Assembly (NCBI RefSeq): GCF_003072125.1
Contig: NZ_QCYH01000003.1
Span: 69,501 to 133,500, forward strand
Length of the DNA: 64,000 bases
Source of the DNA: Pelagivirga sediminicola
Lineage (GTDB): Bacteria > Pseudomonadota > Alphaproteobacteria > Rhodobacterales > Rhodobacteraceae
Direction: 5' to 3'
The translations under genes and the position numbers were made by a program. Positions 7,854-15,743 of this stretch are shown in pieces (the first letter of the stretch is position 1; the number at the start of each line of letters is the position of its first letter). The notes below the pieces were generated by a model. That model was not told where the DNA came from and ran no database searches. It worked only from the letters and a program-made list of their open reading frames with translations.

Positions 7854-8456
7854 TCAGCGGTTCTTGGGTTCGGCCCATAGCGCCCAGAGGGCGAGCAGCG
7901 GGGCATCGCCGGAGTGCATGGCATGCAGGATGCCCGGCGGGTTGTAGAGCGAGCCGCCGATGCCGGGCTCGAACCAGTTGCCTTCGCCTTGCATGAACTG
8001 GCCGGGGCTGAGGACGAGGTAAGTCTCCTCGGGTGGGTGGGTGTGGTCGGGGTAGCGGATGTTGGGCGCGACCAGCGACATGCCGATCCAGACGTCGCTG
8101 CGCCGCTCGATGCCGCCGGGGCCGACGATGTAGGCGTTGGCGTGGTTTTCGGCAAAGCCCGGCCCGGCATTGGTGCAATCGCCGCTGCGGGGGCGCCATT
8201 GGAGGTCCGGCTCCAGCTTGGCGAATGTTTCGATCAGGCGGCGCAGGGACGGGTCAGCAAAATGCGCAAGGCCGGTCGCCTTGGCAAGATGAGCGCAGGC
8301 CGGGATCCGCGCGCCGGGGGTTTGTGACATCTCGCCGGGCGATTCGAGTGCGGTGAAGATGCGGTACAGCGAGGCTGTTGCGTCCGGGTGGGTCACATGC
8401 GCGGCGAAGGCAGCGCGGGCGGCGTCAAGGAAATCCGACAGGGATTCGGGTCGCAT
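7854..8456 (-). CDS. dddQ: DMSP lyase, DddQ-type cupin
   Basis: A 200-residue cupin protein of the DddQ/DddL family, metal-dependent enzymes that cleave dimethylsulfoniopropionate to dimethyl sulfide and acrylate. The metal-site pattern DHTHPPEETYLVLS supplies the His, Glu and Tyr residues known to be essential in DddQ, and the final His is in PPGILHAMHSG. The length matches DddQ. CGGAGG precedes the ATG at a good distance. The gene lies on the minus strand inside the GTA cluster, between g2 and g3, which is foreign to the standard GTA layout. The acuI-like gene at 2050 could remove the acrylate after CoA activation. A related non-lyase cupin is the main alternative. Confidence 0.82.
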   Translation of the reverse strand: MRPESLSDFLDAARAAFAAHVTHPDATASLYRIFTALESPGEMSQTPGARIPACAHLAKATGLAHFADPSLRRLIETFAKLEPDLQWRPRSGDCTNAGPGFAENHANAYIVGPGGIERRSDVWIGMSLVAPNIRYPDHTHPPEETYLVLSPGQFMQGEGNWFEPGIGGSLYNPPGILHAMHSGDAPLLALWALWAEPKNR

Positions 8457-8649
8457 GGGCGGGCCTCCGTTTTGGACGAGGGTAGCGGCAGATTTTCTCG
8501 AATGCCAGTGTTTGCTGGTGTTTCAGACGTTGGGCGGGCCGGCGCGCGGTCCTGTTCAGATTTCTTAAACTTTTAGGTGTCTGATGCCTTCAACAGCGGA
8601 TCAAGCGCAGTCGCCACGATCCGGCGCGAAACAGCAAGGAGAGCGGCAG

Positions 8650-9849
8650 ATGATCATGGACTTCTTTCGGCAGGGCGCGGCGCAAGAGCAGCCAACGCCG
8701 CCCGAAGCCAAGGCAAGCGCGGCGGGCCGGGTCATGGCGTGGCACGGCGCGAACCGCGCTGTCTGGGGCGCGCGCGACAGCGGGACGCTGACGCGGCAGG
8801 GGTTCGCAGCCAATCCGGTGGGCTTTCGCTGCGTCAAGATGATCGCGGAAGCGGCGGCGTCCTTGCCCTTGGTCTTGCAGGATAGCGAGCAGCGGTTTGC
8901 CGAGCATCCGATGCTGACGCTGATGCGCCGCCCAAACCCGGCGCAGGGGCGGGCCGAGCTGCTGGAGGCGCTCTATGGGCAGCTGCTGTTGACCGGGAAC
9001 GCCTATGTCGAGGCGGTGGGCGATGCGGCTGGCGCGCCGGTGGAGCTGCATGTGCTGCGTTCGGACCGGATGAGCGTGGTGCCGGGCAACGATGGCTGGC
9101 CGGTGGCCTATGAATATGCGGTGGCCGGGCGCAAGCATCGGTTTGATGTCAGCCAGGGTCACCCGGCGGTTTGCCATATCAAGAGCTTTCATCCGCAGGA
9201 CGATCATTATGGGCTGTCGCCCATGCAGGCCGCGGCGCAGGCGGTGGATGTGCATAATTCGGCATCCCGCTGGTCCAAGGCACTGCTGGATAACGCGGCG
9301 CGGCCCTCGGGAGCGATTGTGTATCGCGGTGCCGAGGGTCAGGGCAGCCTGAGCACCGATCAGTACCAGCGTCTGGTGGACGAAATGGAGAGCCATCATC
9401 AGGGCGCGCGCAATGCCGGACGGCCGATGCTGCTGGAGGGCGGGCTGGACTGGAAGCCGATGGGATTCTCGCCCTCGGACATGGAGTTTCAGAAAACCAA
9501 GGAGAGCGCGGCGCGCGAGATCGCGCTGGCCTTCGGGGTGCCGCCGATGCTGCTGGGGGTGCCGGGGGACGCGACCTATTCGAACTATCAGGAGGCGAAC
9601 CGGGCGTTTTTCAGGCTGACGGTTCTGCCGCTGGCGAGCCGTGTGGCGGCAAGCCTGTCGGACTGGCTGAGCGGGTTCGAGGGGCAGTGTCTGGAGCTGA
9701 AGCCGGATCTGGATCAGGTGCCCGCGCTGGCCGCTGAGCGGGATGCGCAATGGGCGCGGGTGGCTGGGGCCGATTTTCTGACGGAAGGCGAGAAACGGTC
9801 GCTGCTGGGGCTGCCCGCCCTGCCCGAACCTGGGTGCGCGGATGGATGA
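8650..9849 (+). CDS. GTA g3, HK97-type phage portal protein
   Basis: A 399-residue portal protein, the dodecameric ring at the capsid vertex through which DNA enters and leaves. Typical portal features are present: NPVGFRCVKMIAEAAASLPL near the N-terminus, LLLTGNAYVEAV, SFHPQDDHYGLSPM, and IALAFGVPPMLLGVPGDATYSNYQEANRAFF. The start at ATG 8650 is chosen because AAGGAG lies at 8637-8642; the in-frame start at 8584 has none. It is the first gene of the second GTA block, so its transcription must begin in the 8457-8649 region or read through from the opposite-strand insertion. Confidence 0.93.
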   Translation: MIMDFFRQGAAQEQPTPPEAKASAAGRVMAWHGANRAVWGARDSGTLTRQGFAANPVGFRCVKMIAEAAASLPLVLQDSEQRFAEHPMLTLMRRPNPAQGRAELLEALYGQLLLTGNAYVEAVGDAAGAPVELHVLRSDRMSVVPGNDGWPVAYEYAVAGRKHRFDVSQGHPAVCHIKSFHPQDDHYGLSPMQAAAQAVDVHNSASRWSKALLDNAARPSGAIVYRGAEGQGSLSTDQYQRLVDEMESHHQGARNAGRPMLLEGGLDWKPMGFSPSDMEFQKTKESAAREIALAFGVPPMLLGVPGDATYSNYQEANRAFFRLTVLPLASRVAASLSDWLSGFEGQCLELKPDLDQVPALAAERDAQWARVAGADFLTEGEKRSLLGLPALPEPGCADG

Positions 9850-10081
9850 GGAGCGCAGGTCTGAACGTTATGGCTTTGAGGCGTTCGATTGTGCGCCGGC
9901 GCTGCGGCTGGAGGCGAACGAGCGGGTTGCCCTGTTGAAGTTTCAGGCGGTCGCGGAGCGGCAGAAGAAGCTGGAAGAGGCGATGGAACGGCTGGAGCGG
10001 CGGCTGTGGCTGGCGGTTTACGGGATAGCGGGCGCAATCGTGGCGCAGGCGTTGCAGCCGCTGATTGTGGCGCTGCCGTGA
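9842..10081 (+). CDS. GTA g3.5, small membrane-associated protein
   Basis: A 79-residue protein at the position of ORFg3.5 in the Rhodobacter GTA. The N-terminal two thirds are highly charged and helical (KFQAVAERQKKLEEAMERLERR), and the C-terminus is one hydrophobic helix (LAVYGIAGAIVAQALQPLIVAL). It overlaps the portal gene by 8 bases. Its role in the particle is not known. Confidence 0.8.
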   Translation: MDEERRSERYGFEAFDCAPALRLEANERVALLKFQAVAERQKKLEEAMERLERRLWLAVYGIAGAIVAQALQPLIVALP

Positions 10082-10102
10082 GGGTTTGAAAGGATGAGGT
10101 TT

Positions 10103-10657
10103 ATGGATTTTGATACGGGGCTGGAGCGAAAATTCGCGCGGTTCGATGCGGATTTGACCGTCAAGGACGGTGTGGGGATCGAAGGCTATGCCAGCTATTT
10201 CGGCGATACCGATCAGGGCGGCGATGTGGTTGTGGCGGGTGCCTATGCCAGGTCGCTGGCGCGGCTGAGCGCCGAGAGCCGCCAAGTCAAGATGCTGTGG
10301 CAGCACGATCCGGCGCAGCCCATCGGCGTCTGGGACGAGGTGCGCGAGGACAAGCGCGGGCTATACGTCAAGGGGCGTCTGCTGGAGGCCGTGGGCCGTG
10401 GCCGAGAGGCGGCCGCGCTGATCGGCGCGGGCGCGATTGACGGGCTGAGCATCGGTTATCGCACGGTGCGGGCGACAAAGAATGACAAGGGCCAGCGGCT
10501 CTTGCAGGAACTGGAGCTTTGGGAGGTGTCGTTGGTGACGTTCCCCATGCTTCCCAGTGCGCGGGTGGCGGCCAAGGGCGATTCCCTGGATGGCGGCGAT
10601 CTGCGTGAATTGGCGGCGACGTTCAGTGCCGCGGGCCGGGAACTGGCGCGCGGATAA
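10103..10657 (+). CDS. GTA g4, HK97-family prohead protease
   Basis: A 184-residue U35-type prohead maturation protease. It has the EGYASYFG.TDQGGDVVVAGAY start, the catalytic His region VKMLWQHDPAQPIGVWDE, and the serine region GAIDGLSIGYRT, followed by ELWEVSLVTFPM. In HK97-like systems it cuts the N-terminal scaffold region off the capsid protein encoded by the next gene. The ATG at 10103 is favoured over 10094 because the AAGGA ribosome site overlaps the earlier ATG. Confidence 0.9.
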   Translation: MDFDTGLERKFARFDADLTVKDGVGIEGYASYFGDTDQGGDVVVAGAYARSLARLSAESRQVKMLWQHDPAQPIGVWDEVREDKRGLYVKGRLLEAVGRGREAAALIGAGAIDGLSIGYRTVRATKNDKGQRLLQELELWEVSLVTFPMLPSARVAAKGDSLDGGDLRELAATFSAAGRELARG

Positions 10658-10693
10658 CGCCGGGCAAAGAGACACCAGAACAAGGAGCAGGTG

Positions 10694-11884
10694 ATGAGTG
10701 AAACCGGAAATTCCGGTGCCGGGAAAGGTGTGTCCGATGGGCACGCGCCGGTGGCCGAAGTGAAGTCTGCCGTGGCGGGCTTTGTGGACGAATTGAAGGG
10801 CTTTCAGGCCCGGATCGAAGAACGACTGAAACAGCAAGAAGAGAAGATGACCATGATTGAGCGTAAATCCTTTGTGCCTGCACGTCCTGTTCTGGCGGGC
10901 GGCAATGACGGCCCTGCCCCGCATCAGAAGGCATTCAACGCCTATCTGCGCTCGGGCGACGATGACGGGCTGCGCGGCCTGGAGCTGGAAGGCAAGGCGC
11001 TGGGCACCACCATCGCCGGCGATGGCGGCTATCTGGTGGACCCGCAGACGGCGGGCGCGATCAAGTCGGTGCTGAGCAGCACGGCGTCGATCCGGGCGAT
11101 TGCCAATGTCGTGGCGGTCGAGGCGACCAGCTTTGACGTGCTGATCGATCATGGCGATGTCGGCCATGGCTGGGCAACCGAGACGGCGGGCGTGACCGAG
11201 ACAGCGACACCCGGCATTGACCGTATCACCATCCCGCTGCACGAGCTGAGCGCGCTGCCCAAAGCGTCGCAGCGTTTGCTGGACGATTCGGCCTTTGACA
11301 TTGAGGGCTGGCTGGCTGGCCGAATCGCCGACAAGTTTGCGCGGGCCGAGGCGGCGGCGTTTGTCATGGGCAACGGTGTGGACAAGCCGACCGGTTTCCT
11401 GACCAAGCCGACGGTCGACAACGACGTCTGGACCTGGGGCAATCTGGGCTATGTGCCGACCGGCGCCGATGGCGATTTCAACGGTGCAGATGCGGTCATT
11501 GATCTGGTCTATGCGCTGGGGGCGCAATACCGCGCCAATGCCAGCTTTGTCATGAACTCGAAAACGGCGGGTTCCTTGCGCAAGATGAAGGATGCCGATG
11601 GCCGGTTCCTGTGGTCCGACGGTCTGGCGGCGGGCGAGCCTGCGCGTCTGCTGGGCTATCCTGTGCTGATCGCCGAGGACATGCCGGATATGGCCAGCGG
11701 TTCGCTGTCGGTGGCGTTCGGTGATTTCGGTGCGGGCTATACCGTGGCCGAGCGCCCGGACCTGCGCGTTCTGCGCGATCCCTTCAGCGCCAAGCCGCAT
11801 GTGCTGTTCTACGCGACCAAGCGCGTCGGCGGTGATGTCAGCGACTATGCGGCGATCAAGCTGCTGAAATTCGCGACCTCTTAA
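10694..11884 (+). CDS. GTA g5, HK97-type major capsid protein
   Basis: A 396-residue HK97-fold capsid protein. Residues 1-60 form the coiled-coil delta region (VAGFVDELKGFQARIEERLKQQEE) that the g4 protease is expected to remove. The mature part has the typical GTTIAGDGGYLVDPQTAGAI, ISALPKASQRLLDDSAFDIEGWL, AAAFVMGNGVDKPTGFL and NSKTAGSLRKMKD segments. AAGGAG at 10682-10687 supports ATG 10694, three bases after an in-frame GTG. It is followed by an unusually long 265-base gap with inverted repeats. Confidence 0.95.
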   Translation: MSETGNSGAGKGVSDGHAPVAEVKSAVAGFVDELKGFQARIEERLKQQEEKMTMIERKSFVPARPVLAGGNDGPAPHQKAFNAYLRSGDDDGLRGLELEGKALGTTIAGDGGYLVDPQTAGAIKSVLSSTASIRAIANVVAVEATSFDVLIDHGDVGHGWATETAGVTETATPGIDRITIPLHELSALPKASQRLLDDSAFDIEGWLAGRIADKFARAEAAAFVMGNGVDKPTGFLTKPTVDNDVWTWGNLGYVPTGADGDFNGADAVIDLVYALGAQYRANASFVMNSKTAGSLRKMKDADGRFLWSDGLAAGEPARLLGYPVLIAEDMPDMASGSLSVAFGDFGAGYTVAERPDLRVLRDPFSAKPHVLFYATKRVGGDVSDYAAIKLLKFATS

Positions 11885-11897
11885 GCGAGGCGCGGAT

Positions 11898-11923
11898 CGG
11901 GCGGGGGGATTTGCCCTCGCCCG
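11898..11923 (+). repeat. Hairpin just after the capsid gene
   Basis: A 10-bp stem with one G-U pair (11898-11907 with 11914-11923) and a 6-base loop begins 14 bases after the capsid stop codon. It lacks a T tract, so it may act as an mRNA-stabilising or processing element rather than a terminator. This would fit the need for more capsid protein than downstream products. Confidence 0.45.
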
Positions 11924-12026
11924 GGGCGTGCGCCGCCAGTCACTTGATGCGTTGTCCAGCTGCTCCCCTCCGTCCGAGCAACGTGGGCGGCGCGCGCCTG
12001 AACCACCGGAGGGATCCGGGACTGAA

Positions 12027-12067
12027 GCGTTTCGAAATAGCCCTGGTTCAGGGATGGCTCGAAACGC
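12027..12067. repeat. Palindromic repeat A between capsid gene and g6
   Basis: GCGTTTCGA (12027-12035) is repeated in inverted form as TCGAAACGC (12059-12067). A second, inner stem CCCTG/CAGGG (12041-12045 with 12049-12053) sits inside it. The outer arms share the 8-base core GCGTTTCG with palindrome B, 25 bases downstream. Confidence 0.7.
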
Positions 12068-12090
12068 CGCACACCGCGTGAACGTTGCGC

Positions 12091-12133
12091 AGCGTTTCGC
12101 AAAAACCATGACCCAAGCTTTCTGCGAAACGCT
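12091..12133. repeat. Palindromic repeat B between capsid gene and g6
   Basis: AGCGTTTCGCA (12091-12101) is matched by a perfect 11-base inverted copy TGCGAAACGCT (12123-12133) across a 21-base spacer. The core GCGTTTCG is shared with palindrome A, so the gap holds four copies of the same half-site. The last arm ends 16 bases before the g6 start codon. Confidence 0.75.
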
Positions 12134-12149
12134 TAATCGGAGTTATTCC

Positions 12150-12749
12150 ATGATGTTGATTGAAGAAACCGCCGTGCCCGAGACCGCCTTGCCGGTGGCC
12201 CAGTTCAAGGCGCATTTGCGGCTGGGCACCGGGTTTTCGGACGATGATGTGCAGGATGCGGTGCTGACCAGTTTTCTACGGGCGGCGATTGCGTCGATCG
12301 AGGCGCGCACCGGCAAGGTGCTGATCGAGCGGATATTCTCGTGGGAGTTGGTTGCGTGGCGTACCGGCTATGGTCAGGCGCTGCCGGTGGCACCGGTCAA
12401 GGCGATCGAGGATGTGGTGCTGCGCCATATGTCGGGTAGCGAGGAGATCGCCGATCCGGCGCATTTCCGGCTGGAGAAGGACACGCATCGCCCGCGCTTG
12501 ATGCCGGTGGGCACGGTTTTGCCGCCGGTGCCGTCGGGCGGCGCTGTGGTGGTTCGGTTCCGCGCTGGCATGGGCGCGGTGTGGGGCGATCTGCCGGCCG
12601 ATCTGGGTCAGGCGGTGCTGCTGCTGGCGGCGCATTATTACGAATATCGCGCCGATACGGCGCTGGGCGGCGGGTGCATGCCTTTTGGTGTGACCAGCCT
12701 GATTGAGCGCTATCGCACCGTTCGGATGCTGGGCGGGGGGGTGATGTGA
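12150..12749 (+). CDS. GTA g6, head-tail connector (gp6-like adaptor)
   Basis: A 199-residue protein of the phage gp6-like/phiE125 gp8 connector family, which forms the adaptor ring under the portal. It shows the typical VAQFKAHLRLGTGFSDDDVQDAVL start, helical AAIASIEARTGKVLIERIF, and the QAVLLLAAHYYEYR helix near the C-terminus. ATG 12150 has CGGAG seven bases upstream. The open frame extends back to 11928, but that part covers the inverted repeats and resembles no connector. Confidence 0.87.
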   Translation: MMLIEETAVPETALPVAQFKAHLRLGTGFSDDDVQDAVLTSFLRAAIASIEARTGKVLIERIFSWELVAWRTGYGQALPVAPVKAIEDVVLRHMSGSEEIADPAHFRLEKDTHRPRLMPVGTVLPPVPSGGAVVVRFRAGMGAVWGDLPADLGQAVLLLAAHYYEYRADTALGGGCMPFGVTSLIERYRTVRMLGGGVM

Positions 12750-13087
12750 TGAAGCATATCAACCTCAACCGGCATCTGGTGCTGGAAGCGCCTGAGCGGG
12801 TTGCCGATGGTGCGGGCGGATTTGCCGAGACATGGCAGCCGATTGGCGAAGTCTGGGCCGAAATCATCGCGCGCACGGGGCGCGAGGTGACGGAGGGCGC
12901 GGCGCAGGTTTCCAGCACCGGGTATAAAATCACGGTTCGCGCGGCGCCCTGGGGTGCGCCCTCGCGCCCAAAGCCCGAGCAGCGGCTGCGCGGCGGCGGC
13001 CGGATTTTCAGGATCGAAGCGGTGACGGAACGCGACCCTTTGGGCCGCTACCTGACCTGCTATGCGCAAGAGGAGGTGGCGGTATGA
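12749..13087 (+). CDS. GTA g7, head-tail joining (head closure) protein
   Basis: A 112-residue protein matching the phage head-tail adaptor family (SPP1 gp16-like), with LNRHLVLEAPERVADGAGGFAETW and TGREVTEGAAQVSSTGYKITVR. It starts at ATG 12749, sharing one base with the g6 stop (TGATG), so it is translationally coupled. It overlaps the next gene by 4 bases. It closes the capsid exit and joins the tail. Confidence 0.85.
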   Translation: MKHINLNRHLVLEAPERVADGAGGFAETWQPIGEVWAEIIARTGREVTEGAAQVSSTGYKITVRAAPWGAPSRPKPEQRLRGGGRIFRIEAVTERDPLGRYLTCYAQEEVAV

Positions 13088-13491
13088 GCTATGGCGGATC
13101 GGCAGCGCTACAGGCGGCGGTTTACGGGCAGTTGATTGGCGATGCGGAGCTGTCCGCGCTGGTCGGCGGGGCGATTTACGATGCGCCGCCGGCGGGCGCC
13201 TTGCCCTCGCTTTACGTGACATTGGGGCCGGAGGATGTGCGTGACCGGTCGGACGGCACGTCTGGTGGCGCTTGGCATCGGTTCACGGTGTCAGTGGTCA
13301 GCGATGCGGCTGGTTTTGCAGCGGCCAAGCAGGCGGCGGCGGCGGTGGGCGATGCGCTGACGGATGCGGAACTGAGCCTCGACCGGGGGTATCTGGTGGC
13401 GCTGAATTTCTACCGGGCGCGGGCGCGGCGGGATGGATCACTGCGGCGGATCGATCTGACGTTTCGGGCGCGGGTTCAGGACACGGTTTAA
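13084..13491 (+). CDS. GTA g8, tail terminator-like protein (DUF3168)
   Basis: A 135-residue DUF3168 protein, the phage tail-completion or terminator family. The pattern AALQAAVYGQLIGDAELSALV at the start, LPSLYVTLGPEDVRDRSD in the middle and the C-terminal strand RRIDLTFRARVQ are typical. It lies between the head closure and major tail genes, as in Rhodobacter GTA. Confidence 0.85.
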   Translation: MSYGGSAALQAAVYGQLIGDAELSALVGGAIYDAPPAGALPSLYVTLGPEDVRDRSDGTSGGAWHRFTVSVVSDAAGFAAAKQAAAAVGDALTDAELSLDRGYLVALNFYRARARRDGSLRRIDLTFRARVQDTV

Positions 13492-13513
13492 TCAATATTA
13501 GCGGAGACAAGAC

Positions 13514-13927
13514 ATGGCAGTTCAAAACGGCAAGGACCTGTTGATCAAGGTCGATCTGACGGGCGACGGTAACTTTGAATCGGTGGCGGGGCTGCGCGCG
13601 ACGCGCATCAGCTTCAACGCCGAAAGCGTGGATGTGACCAGCCTGGAGAGCGCGGGCGGCTGGCGCGAATTGCTGGGCGGTGCCGGCGTCAAATCGGCGG
13701 CGATCAGTGGTTCGGGCATTTTCCGCGATGCGGATTCGGATGAACGGACGCGGCAAATCTTCTTTGATGGTGAAACGCCCGCCTTTCAGGTGGTGATCCC
13801 TGATTTCGGCATCATCGAGGGGCCGTTTCAGGTGACGTCGATTGAATATGCCGGCACGCATGACGGTGAGGCGACCTATGAGCTGTCGCTGGCATCGGCA
13901 GGCCGCATGATTTTCACGGCGATCTGA
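13514..13927 (+). CDS. GTA g9, major tail protein (TP901-1-like)
   Basis: A 137-residue tail tube protein of the TP901-1 major tail family, with NGKDLLIKVDLTGDGNFESVAGLRATRISFN and the GAGVKSAAISGSGIF segment. It is expected to stack as hexameric rings forming the GTA tail tube. It follows g8 after a 22-base gap with a GGAGA ribosome site. Confidence 0.9.
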   Translation: MAVQNGKDLLIKVDLTGDGNFESVAGLRATRISFNAESVDVTSLESAGGWRELLGGAGVKSAAISGSGIFRDADSDERTRQIFFDGETPAFQVVIPDFGIIEGPFQVTSIEYAGTHDGEATYELSLASAGRMIFTAI

Positions 13928-13928
13928 G

Positions 13929-14249
13929 ATGGCAAACCCATGGGCAGGTGAGGTGGCACTGATCATCAACGGCGAGCGGCGCGTGCTGAAGCTGACTTTG
14001 GGCGCCTTGGCCGAGCTGGAAGCAGGGCTGGCAGCGGGATCGTTGGTAGATCTGGTCGAGCGGTTCGAGGCGGGCGGGTTTTCGACGCGTGATGTACTGG
14101 CGTTGATCGTCGCGGGGCTGCGCGGCGGCGGCTGGCAGGGGTCCGCCGGCGATCTGATCGCCGCCGAGATCGAAGGCGGGCCGCTGGCGGCCGCCCGCGC
14201 GGCGGCAGAGCTGCTGGCGCGGGCCTTCATGCTGCCGGAGGCGCAATGA
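13929..14249 (+). CDS. GTA g10, tail assembly protein of the gene transfer agent family
   Basis: A 106-residue protein of the GTA-specific family found after the major tail gene. The start WAGEVALIINGERRVLKLTLGALAELEAGL is typical of this group, related to phage tail assembly chaperones. It starts one base after the g9 stop and overlaps g10.1 by 4 bases. The pair probably chaperones the tape measure, as the G/GT pair does in lambda-like phages; this role is by analogy. Confidence 0.82.
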   Translation: MANPWAGEVALIINGERRVLKLTLGALAELEAGLAAGSLVDLVERFEAGGFSTRDVLALIVAGLRGGGWQGSAGDLIAAEIEGGPLAAARAAAELLARAFMLPEAQ

Positions 14250-14446
14250 GCGGGTTTGACTGGCCCAGACTGATGCAGGCGGGCCTGCGCGGGCTGGGCC
14301 TCAAGCCCGCCGAATTCTGGTCGCTGACCCCGGCCGAGCTGCGGCTGATGCTGGGCGAGGCGCAGGGGGCCGCGCCGCTGGAGCGCGGCCGCCTCGAGGC
14401 ATTGATGCAAGCCTATCCCGATACGCGAGGAGAGAACGATGAGTGA
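14246..14446 (+). CDS. GTA g10.1, small tail assembly chaperone (rcc01693-like)
   Basis: A 66-residue protein with FDWPRLMQAGLRGLGLKPAEFW followed by LTPAELRLMLG, the signature of the short GTA/phage chaperone family (DUF2376). It overlaps g10 by ATGA and the tape measure gene by 8 bases, so expression is coupled on both sides. Confidence 0.82.
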   Translation: MSGFDWPRLMQAGLRGLGLKPAEFWSLTPAELRLMLGEAQGAAPLERGRLEALMQAYPDTRGENDE

Positions 14447-15098
14447 CAGTGAAGACTTGGGCGCGCTGGACGCGCAACTGGAGGCGTTGGACGGGTCTTT
14501 GGGCGCGGCGACCGATATGGCGGCGGCGTTCAATGCGGAACTGGGGCGCGTGCGCGGCACGTTCGAGCGGACCGGCTATGACGTGGCGACGCTGGACCGG
14601 GGGATGAGCCGGGGGTTGCGGCGCGCGATTCAGGGCGCGGTTGTGGATGGCGACAGTCTGTCGACATCGCTGCGCACGCTGGCCAATTCAATGATCAACA
14701 CGGCGTTCAACGCCGCGGTGAAACCGGTGACGGATCATGTTGGCGGGCTGCTGGCGAGCGGGGTTGGCAGCCTCGTGGGCGGGCTGATGCCGTTTGCGAA
14801 CGGGGCGAGTTTTTCGCAGGGCCGCGTGCAGCCCTTTGCCAGTGGCGGAATCGTCAGTGGGCCCGTGACCTTTCCGATGCGGGGCGGCACCGGCCTGATG
14901 GGAGAGGCCGGGCCGGAGGCGATCATGCCGCTGGCGCGGGGCGCTGACGGCAAGCTGGGCGTGCGCGGCGGGGGCGGCGGCAATGTGAGCGTGGTGATGA
15001 ATATTTCCACACCTGATGCCGAAGGGTTCCGGCGCAGTCAGGGCCAGATCGCGGCTCAGATGAGCCGGGCCATCGGGCGCGGTCAGCGCAATCGGTAA
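14439..15098 (+). CDS. GTA g11, short tail tape measure protein
   Basis: A 219-residue protein at the tape-measure position. Its small size matches the short tail of GTA particles. The N-terminal half is helical, and the C-terminal half is glycine-rich, with FANGASFSQGRVQPFASGGIVSGPVTFP and GLMGEAGPEAIMPLARG. The last motif is the conserved tape-measure C-terminal pattern. It ends in a basic tail. Confidence 0.87.
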   Translation: MSDSEDLGALDAQLEALDGSLGAATDMAAAFNAELGRVRGTFERTGYDVATLDRGMSRGLRRAIQGAVVDGDSLSTSLRTLANSMINTAFNAAVKPVTDHVGGLLASGVGSLVGGLMPFANGASFSQGRVQPFASGGIVSGPVTFPMRGGTGLMGEAGPEAIMPLARGADGKLGVRGGGGGNVSVVMNISTPDAEGFRRSQGQIAAQMSRAIGRGQRNR

Positions 15099-15110
15099 GG
15101 GAGAAAAACG

Positions 15111-15743
15111 ATGGGTTTTCACGAAGTGAGATTTCCGGCGAACCTGAGCTTTGGCTCGGTCGGGGGGCCTGAGCGGCTGACCGACGTGGTGACGCTGGCC
15201 AACGGGTTCGAGGAGCGCAACACGCCCTGGCAACATTCGCGGCGGCGCTATGATGCGGGCGTGGCGATGCGGGGGCTGGACGATATCGAAAAGCTGATCG
15301 CGTTTTTCGAGGCGCGGCGCGGGCAAATCCACGGCTTTCGCTGGAAGGACTGGGCCGACTACAAATCCGGCGGCGCGCGGCTGGATGTGGCGTATGAAGA
15401 CCAGCTGATCGCGTTCGGCGACGACGTGACCCCTTCGTTCCAACTGGTCAAGACTTACCGCTCGGGCGAGCATGAATATACGCGCCCCATCGCCAAGCCG
15501 GTTCGCGGAACCGTCAAGATCGGCATCGGCGGCGACGAGCAAAAGGAGGGCGTGCATTACGAGGTCGATACCGCGACCGGACTGGTGACATTCATGCACC
15601 CGCCGAATGACGGCGAACGCATCACCGCGGGATTCGAGTTTGACGTGCCCGTGCGTTTTGACACGGACCGGATCATGGTCAGTGTCGCCAGCTTTCAGGC
15701 CGGTGACGTTCCGAACGTGCCGGTGGTGGAGATCCGGGTATGA
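15111..15743 (+). CDS. GTA g12, distal tail protein (TIGR02217/DUF2460)
   Basis: A 210-residue DUF2460 protein of the GTA baseplate. It begins FHEVRFPANLSFGSVGGPERLTDVV, then has RRRYDAGVAMRGLDDIEKLIAFFEARRG and FRWKDWADYKSG, all typical of TIGR02217. It forms the distal tail ring on which the hub assembles. It overlaps g13 by 4 bases. Confidence 0.9.
   Translation: MGFHEVRFPANLSFGSVGGPERLTDVVTLANGFEERNTPWQHSRRRYDAGVAMRGLDDIEKLIAFFEARRGQIHGFRWKDWADYKSGGARLDVAYEDQLIAFGDDVTPSFQLVKTYRSGEHEYTRPIAKPVRGTVKIGIGGDEQKEGVHYEVDTATGLVTFMHPPNDGERITAGFEFDVPVRFDTDRIMVSVASFQAGDVPNVPVVEIRV

Noticed and set aside
11928..12149. Upstream extension of GTA g6 to an earlier start codon
   Set aside because: The added 74 residues resemble no connector protein and cover two inverted repeats, whereas ATG 12150 has a ribosome site and starts the conserved region.
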